A stretch of 64,000 nt of DNA from contig JACPYS010000021.1 of assembly GCA_016195915.1 (NCBI GenBank), positions 1 to 64,000 of the forward strand. The letters run 5' to 3'. The stretch comes from Betaproteobacteria bacterium (GTDB taxonomy: Bacteria > Pseudomonadota > Gammaproteobacteria > Burkholderiales > SG8-39). Of this stretch, positions 61,822-64,000 are shown one piece after another. The notes beneath the pieces were generated by a model that worked only from the letters and a program-made list of their open reading frames with translations, did no database searches and was not told the DNA's origin. Each line of letters starts with the position of its first letter. Position 1 is the first letter of the stretch. Position numbers and translations under genes: made by a program.

Positions 61822-62850
61822 ATGCGCTACACCCCTGAAGTGCTCGAGCGCTGGACCGGGCAGGTGTTCGTGACGTGCGACGTGCCCGATGCGCAGGCGG
61901 CCCTGGCTGCCTCGGTACTGGTGCGAAGCGAGTTGCGCGGCTACCGCACGCACGGCATGACGCGCGTTGCGTCCTATGTGGACCGGCTTCGCGCGGGGAA
62001 TTTCAATCCGCGGGCGGTGATGAGCCATCGATCGTTTCCGGGCGGCATCGTGCTCGAGGCCGACGGAGCGATGGGCCAGATCGCCGGGCCGCGCGCGGTA
62101 GAACTCGGCCTGAATGCGCTGAAGACTGCCGCCTCGGTACTGGTCGTCGTGCGTGAAAGCGGACATCTCGGTGCGCTCGGCATCCACGCGCTGCTTGCGG
62201 CGGAGGCCGGAGCCTTCTGCGTGCTCGGTCAGCGCACGACGCCGATGCTTTCGATGGAAGGTTTTTCACGCGCCGCAATCGGCCACAATCCGATCGCATT
62301 CGGCTGCCCCTTGCTCGGTGAATCACCCATCGTTTTCGATATCGCCTGCAGCGTGGCGGCGCGCGGCCACATTCTCCTCGCTGCGCGCGAAGGCAAACCG
62401 ATTCCAGCCGGCTGGGCCGTGGATGAGAACGGCGCGCCGAGCACTGACGCAAAGCGCGCATTGAAAGGGGCGCTGCTGCCGATGGGCGGCCACAAGGGAA
62501 TCGGCATCTCGATGATGGTGGAGTGTCTCGCGGGAGCGATGGCCGCGACGGCTGCGTCACTCGAGCCAGGCCATAACGTGCGTCCCGAGTTCGGAGCGAC
62601 GGGCAGGCAGGGCGGTTTCTTCTGGCTGGTCAGGCCGGGCGCATTTGTCGAACAAGGCCTGTTCAACGCGTACATGGCGCAATGGACTGGTGCCTATCTC
62701 GAAGCCGGAGGCGACAAGGCAAGGCTGCCCGGCAGCCGCAGCGCACGGCTCGAGCGCGAGGGCCGCGAGTCCGGAATCGAGATCGCCGGCGGCATCATCG
62801 AGGAATTGTCCGCGTTGGGCGAACGGCTCGGAATCGCGTTTCCCGACTGA
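61822..62850 (+). CDS. Ldh2/malate dehydrogenase-family oxidoreductase (ComC-like)
   Basis: The 342-residue NAD(P)-dependent enzyme has SELRGYRTHGMTRVASYVDRL (split here), SGHLGALGIH, GFSRAAIGHNPIAFG and MGGHKGIGISMMVE, the patterns of the Ldh2 family, which includes malate, ureidoglycolate and (R)-sulfolactate dehydrogenase (ComC). Family knowledge and the neighbouring lyase suggest that it oxidises or interconverts the hydroxyacid used by this cluster. Its TGA overlaps the start of the flavoprotein gene. Confidence 0.9.
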   Translation: MRYTPEVLERWTGQVFVTCDVPDAQAALAASVLVRSELRGYRTHGMTRVASYVDRLRAGNFNPRAVMSHRSFPGGIVLEADGAMGQIAGPRAVELGLNALKTAASVLVVVRESGHLGALGIHALLAAEAGAFCVLGQRTTPMLSMEGFSRAAIGHNPIAFGCPLLGESPIVFDIACSVAARGHILLAAREGKPIPAGWAVDENGAPSTDAKRALKGALLPMGGHKGIGISMMVECLAGAMAATAASLEPGHNVRPEFGATGRQGGFFWLVRPGAFVEQGLFNAYMAQWTGAYLEAGGDKARLPGSRSARLEREGRESGIEIAGGIIEELSALGERLGIAFPD

Positions 62851-64000
62851 TGCACTTCGACGAAAGTTTCGACGTCGTCGTCGCCGGGTTCGGGCTTGCC
62901 GGGGGAATGGCAGCGCTCGCCGCCGCGCAGTCCGGAGCGCGTACCCTGCTGCTGGAGAAGTCCGAGGTTCCGGGCGGCCTGTCGATCTGCTCGTACGGCG
63001 CGGTGCGCAGCGCGCTCGACTTCGGCGATGCCTACGCCTACCTCAGGGCGAGCAATGCCGGCCGCACGCCGGACGATGTGCTCGAGGCGCTGGCGCGCGG
63101 CATGTGCAGCATCGAAGCACAGGTGCGCGATCTGGCCAGGATCAACGGAGCCGTGGTGCGCTCGAGCATCGAGCAGGACGTGCTGGGCGACGGCGCCAGC
63201 GTGAAAAAACGCAATCGCGGCAACTATCCGTTCCCCGGCACCGAAACTTTCTATCACACCGCCGTCGTCGATGTCCCCGGAGTCGACGTGAAGCAGGCCT
63301 ACCCCTGGGCGAATGGCGGGCCCGGTGGGCCGATGCTGTTCAAGGTCGTGCACGACCACGTCCTGCGGGCCGGCGTAGAGCTGCGGCTTGCGAGCGCAGT
63401 GACGCGCTTGATCGCGGCTCCGGCGCGACGGGAGGTTTGCGGTGTGGCCGTCTCCACCGGAGCGACGACGCGCCGCATCGCCGCGCGCCGGGGCGTGGTG
63501 CTCGCCTGCGGCGGTTTCGAGGCAAACGCCGAGATGAAATCGCAGTTCCTCGAAGGGCAACCCATGCTGAACGCGGCCGCGCGCTGCAACACCGGCGATG
63601 GCATCCGCATGGCCCAGGACCTGGGCGCCAAGCTCTGGCACATTTGGCATGTGCACGGCGCCTATGGATTCCGTCACGTCGATCCCGATTATCCGTACGC
63701 GATTCGCGTAAAGCGCCTGCCGGACTGGTTTCCCGGCGAGCAGCACGAGGTGCGGCTGAAGATGCCGTGGATTCTGCTCGATCGCAGCGGACGCCGCTTC
63801 ATGTCCGAGCACCAGCCCTACACGCAGGACACCGCCGTGCGACCGCTGCAGCATTTCGATCCCGTGACGCAGTCGTTCCCGCGCAATCCGGCATACCTCA
63901 TCTGCGACGACGAAGGCCGCAGGATGTATCCGCTCGGCAAGCCGACCTCGAACGATCCCGGCGTCGGTTACGCATGGAGCGACGACAACCTCAAGGAGGT
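62850..64000 (+). CDS. FAD-dependent oxidoreductase (fumarate reductase/KstD type), partial
   Basis: The gene starts at ATG 62850, overlapping the previous stop, and runs off the window after about 383 codons. It has the FAD-binding VVVAGFGLAGGMAALAAAQ, then LLLEKSEVPGGLS, an inserted substrate domain and VVLACGGFEANAEMKSQFL. It belongs to the FAD_binding_2 family that includes flavocytochrome fumarate reductase and 3-ketosteroid dehydrogenases. It completes the catabolic operon; the acceptor substrate is unknown. Confidence 0.9.
   Translation, partial: MHFDESFDVVVAGFGLAGGMAALAAAQSGARTLLLEKSEVPGGLSICSYGAVRSALDFGDAYAYLRASNAGRTPDDVLEALARGMCSIEAQVRDLARINGAVVRSSIEQDVLGDGASVKKRNRGNYPFPGTETFYHTAVVDVPGVDVKQAYPWANGGPGGPMLFKVVHDHVLRAGVELRLASAVTRLIAAPARREVCGVAVSTGATTRRIAARRGVVLACGGFEANAEMKSQFLEGQPMLNAAARCNTGDGIRMAQDLGAKLWHIWHVHGAYGFRHVDPDYPYAIRVKRLPDWFPGEQHEVRLKMPWILLDRSGRRFMSEHQPYTQDTAVRPLQHFDPVTQSFPRNPAYLICDDEGRRMYPLGKPTSNDPGVGYAWSDDNLKE

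Overview
The window is dense, high-GC proteobacterial DNA with about 60 genes, no rRNA, tRNA or CRISPR. Five orphan Bug/TctC-type solute receptors, a TRAP transporter, CaiB-type CoA transferases, PAS/GGDEF/HD-GYP proteins and a proteobacterial GlnRS point to an environmental betaproteobacterium of the Burkholderiales type. That assignment is an inference from gene content.

Layout. 3-5963: a multi-HAMP hybrid histidine kinase (cut by the window edge), a receiver-kinase and a lone receiver. 6050-8481: a hemerythrin-like/BON pair and small envelope proteins. 8648-10523: a scar made of truncated dppC, dppB and nnrS with a possible IS21-like end. 10557-12906: GST, Bug receptor and a hydrolase that lacks its nucleophile. 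13050-18808: receivers, two kinase 3' halves joined head to head, and a decayed PAS-GGDEF-EAL gene. 18795-25060: antitoxin with toxin relics, Bug plus amidohydrolase, TRAP dctPQM, sodC. 25172-31488: a selenoprotein operon with a CoA transferase, a divergent thioredoxin-reductase-like flavoprotein, an acyl-CoA ligase and a CinA-type protein. 31619-37818: hydrolases, SRPBCC, beta-propeller, Bug, and a lower-GC type II restriction-modification pair. 37828-47440: glnS, two ferritin-like proteins, and a long leftward operon joining an ABC/LolA-like/outer-membrane system to a LytS/LytTR pair. 47586-53035: a RAYT transposase element, an HD-GYP regulator and a degenerate EAL protein. 53045-55668: a hydroxyacid dehydrogenase, a VapBC pair and a second selenoprotein. 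55687-64000: a catabolic island with hydroxyacid dehydrogenase, Bug receptors, a UxaA/SuyAB-like lyase, a GntR regulator, an Ldh2-type dehydrogenase and a flavoprotein. No gene-free stretch exceeds about 300 bases apart from the pseudogene scar.

Three things stand out. First, two genes are interrupted by an in-frame TGA that is best read as selenocysteine: a UGSC-family protein (TGA at 25421-25423, minus strand) and a GrdB-like protein (TGA at 55273-55275). Each TGA is followed, after 11 or 10 nt, by a perfect 7-bp stem with a 5-nt loop whose second base is G, which fits a bacterial SECIS. Second, a 14-bp inverted repeat (GGGGTCAGGTCTTG) flanks a RAYT gene and occurs as short palindromic elements at four other places, so transposase and its likely non-autonomous substrates lie in one window. 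Third, many genes are deletion relics, which suggests active genome erosion or rearrangement.
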